Program-made: the position numbers and the translations under genes | From: Desulfosporosinus nitroreducens | GTDB taxonomy: Bacteria > Bacillota > Desulfitobacteriia > Desulfitobacteriales > Desulfitobacteriaceae | DNA: 64,000 nt | Assembly (NCBI RefSeq): GCF_023897015.1 | Contig: NZ_JAMHFY010000009.1 | Location: 1-64,000 of the forward strand | Reading direction: 5' to 3' | The notes under the pieces: model-generated | Told to the model about the DNA's origin: nothing | Databases searched by the model: none | The model's input: the letters and a program-made list of their open reading frames with translations, nothing else | Part shown: positions 63,238 through 64,000 of the stretch, in pieces | How the letters are laid out: every line of letters begins with the position of its first letter | How positions within the stretch are numbered: position 1 is the stretch's first letter

Positions 63238-64000
63238 AATTGACCTTGCCGAGATTGTTAAATCAAATATCATCCGGCTGATTATCTGTCTGGGTTCACC
63301 TCTTGCAGCTTATGGGATGGTCTTTACAGCCTACGGCTACCTGTATAATTGGTCCACTATAGCCGCGAAGGCGGCTGTACCGGTCTTCCTTATTGCCTTA
63401 ATTCTTACCGGCAACTTACAATCAACTCTTTGGAAAGTGATCCTCGGACTTGTGGTTTCTATTGTTGTTTATCTTGCCGGTTATTCTCTGACCTATGACC
63501 TATGGATATCCTTAGCTATGGCCGTCCCCAGCTTTCTGATGATTATGGCCTTTACCGGCAGATATAAAACGTTTGAACATTTTTTAATAAAATCTTGGTT
63601 TATGATCAAAGGGATATGCCTGCGAAGCGTAGGTATGGAGCTTTTTGTCTTTAATATATTAAGCCTCCTGGGAGGATGTATCGTCTTCGGCGTTCTTGAT
63701 TATTACTGGCCGTCGTACCTGATACCGACGGGGGTCCTCAGTGTTATTTCTTTCCTTATCATTAACATTCTGCTTGTCAGAAACAAGCTGAATTATCTTA
63801 AAGAAATCACCGGCGGGATTGCGGAAATATCCAAAGGCAATCTCGATTATCGGGTCACGGTAAAAGGCGAGGATGAATTTAAAACCCTCGCCCAAAACAT
63901 AAACCATATGTCCGAACAATTACTTCACAAGATTGAAGATGAAAGGCGGGCCGAACGGACTAAAAATGAACTGATCACTAATGTCTCCCATGATTTGAAG
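63221..64000 (+). CDS. Sensor histidine kinase, partial (cut by the window end)
   Basis: TTG at 63221 starts MITIHKIDLAEIVKSNIIRL in a frame that overlaps the regulator by 17 bases. Several membrane helices, then a HAMP domain (LKEITGGIAEISKGNLDYRV) and the H-box NVSHDLK at the very end of the window. The ATPase domain lies outside. It pairs with the regulator at 62536-63237. Confidence 0.8.
   Translation, partial: MITIHKIDLAEIVKSNIIRLIICLGSPLAAYGMVFTAYGYLYNWSTIAAKAAVPVFLIALILTGNLQSTLWKVILGLVVSIVVYLAGYSLTYDLWISLAMAVPSFLMIMAFTGRYKTFEHFLIKSWFMIKGICLRSVGMELFVFNILSLLGGCIVFGVLDYYWPSYLIPTGVLSVISFLIINILLVRNKLNYLKEITGGIAEISKGNLDYRVTVKGEDEFKTLAQNINHMSEQLLHKIEDERRAERTKNELITNVSHDLK

Overview
The window looks like chromosomal DNA from a low-GC, probably anaerobic, Gram-positive bacterium (Clostridia-like, for example a Peptococcaceae relative; inferred, not proven). 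Evidence: a PolC-type DNA polymerase III, strong AGGAGG-type ribosome binding sites, GTG/TTG starts, HxlR/Rrf2/TetR regulators, a guanidine-I riboswitch with a small multidrug-resistance exporter, a PstSCAB phosphate importer and a biotin pyruvate carboxylase. No rRNA, tRNA or CRISPR array was seen. Most genes lie on the minus strand. Layout: 1-7 kb holds a nitroreductase, a MATE efflux pump with its AraC regulator, a response regulator whose histidine kinase is truncated, a VOC protein and a divergent HxlR/flavin-oxidoreductase-like pair. 7-10.8 kb is the pstSCAB operon, with a stray polC 3' fragment beside it. 11-15.7 kb is a TetR / C45 acyltransferase / rifampicin-phosphotransferase-like unit with a candidate palindromic operator. 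15.7-19.9 kb is debris (resolvase-like, CobW, an ICE sigma factor) around a NimA-like protein and the riboswitch-controlled exporter. 19.9-23.8 kb is an ABC/MFS efflux operon with a TetR repressor and two matching operators. 23.9-31.9 kb is an accessory zone: a second nitroreductase copy, HxlR/oxidase/hydrolase genes, a DJ-1 protein, a WYL regulator, and three copies of an rlmD 3' end that mark repeated integration events. 32-36.3 kb is polC with a tandem-repeat leader. 37.4-39.8 kb is a rhomboid gene split by an apparently intact IS200/IS605 element with tnpA and tnpB. 39.9-40.3 kb is a candidate type I toxin-antitoxin locus. 40.5-47.8 kb has an Rrf2 regulator, a second hydrolase, a proline-rich protein, a Rph-like rifampicin phosphotransferase and a broken YkvA gene. 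47.8-50.4 kb is a GC-rich foreign gene between recombinase and Cas3-like scraps. 50.4-58.8 kb has a chemotaxis receptor, an isochorismatase, pyruvate carboxylase and a decayed DsrE gene. 59-64 kb (plus strand) is a membrane glycan module (GT39-like transferase, UbiA-type phosphoribosyl transferase, HAD-GtrA fusion) followed by a two-component system cut by the window end. Overall pattern: many reading frames that appear short or absent are decayed genes whose frame can be followed across one or two frameshifts (B3/4 protein, histidine kinase, sigma factor, RlmD, rhomboid, YkvA, DsrE, response regulator). Repeated recombination scars (rlmD 3' ends; a roughly 60-bp repeat at four junctions) suggest serial gain and loss of mobile islands. 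The most distinctive findings are the rlmD 3'-end array with its junction repeat, the toxin/antisense-RNA locus, the 20-bp and 34-bp promoter-proximal tandem repeats, and the HAD-GtrA fusion in a polyprenyl-phosphate-pentose module. All family assignments are by eye from motifs; no database search was run.
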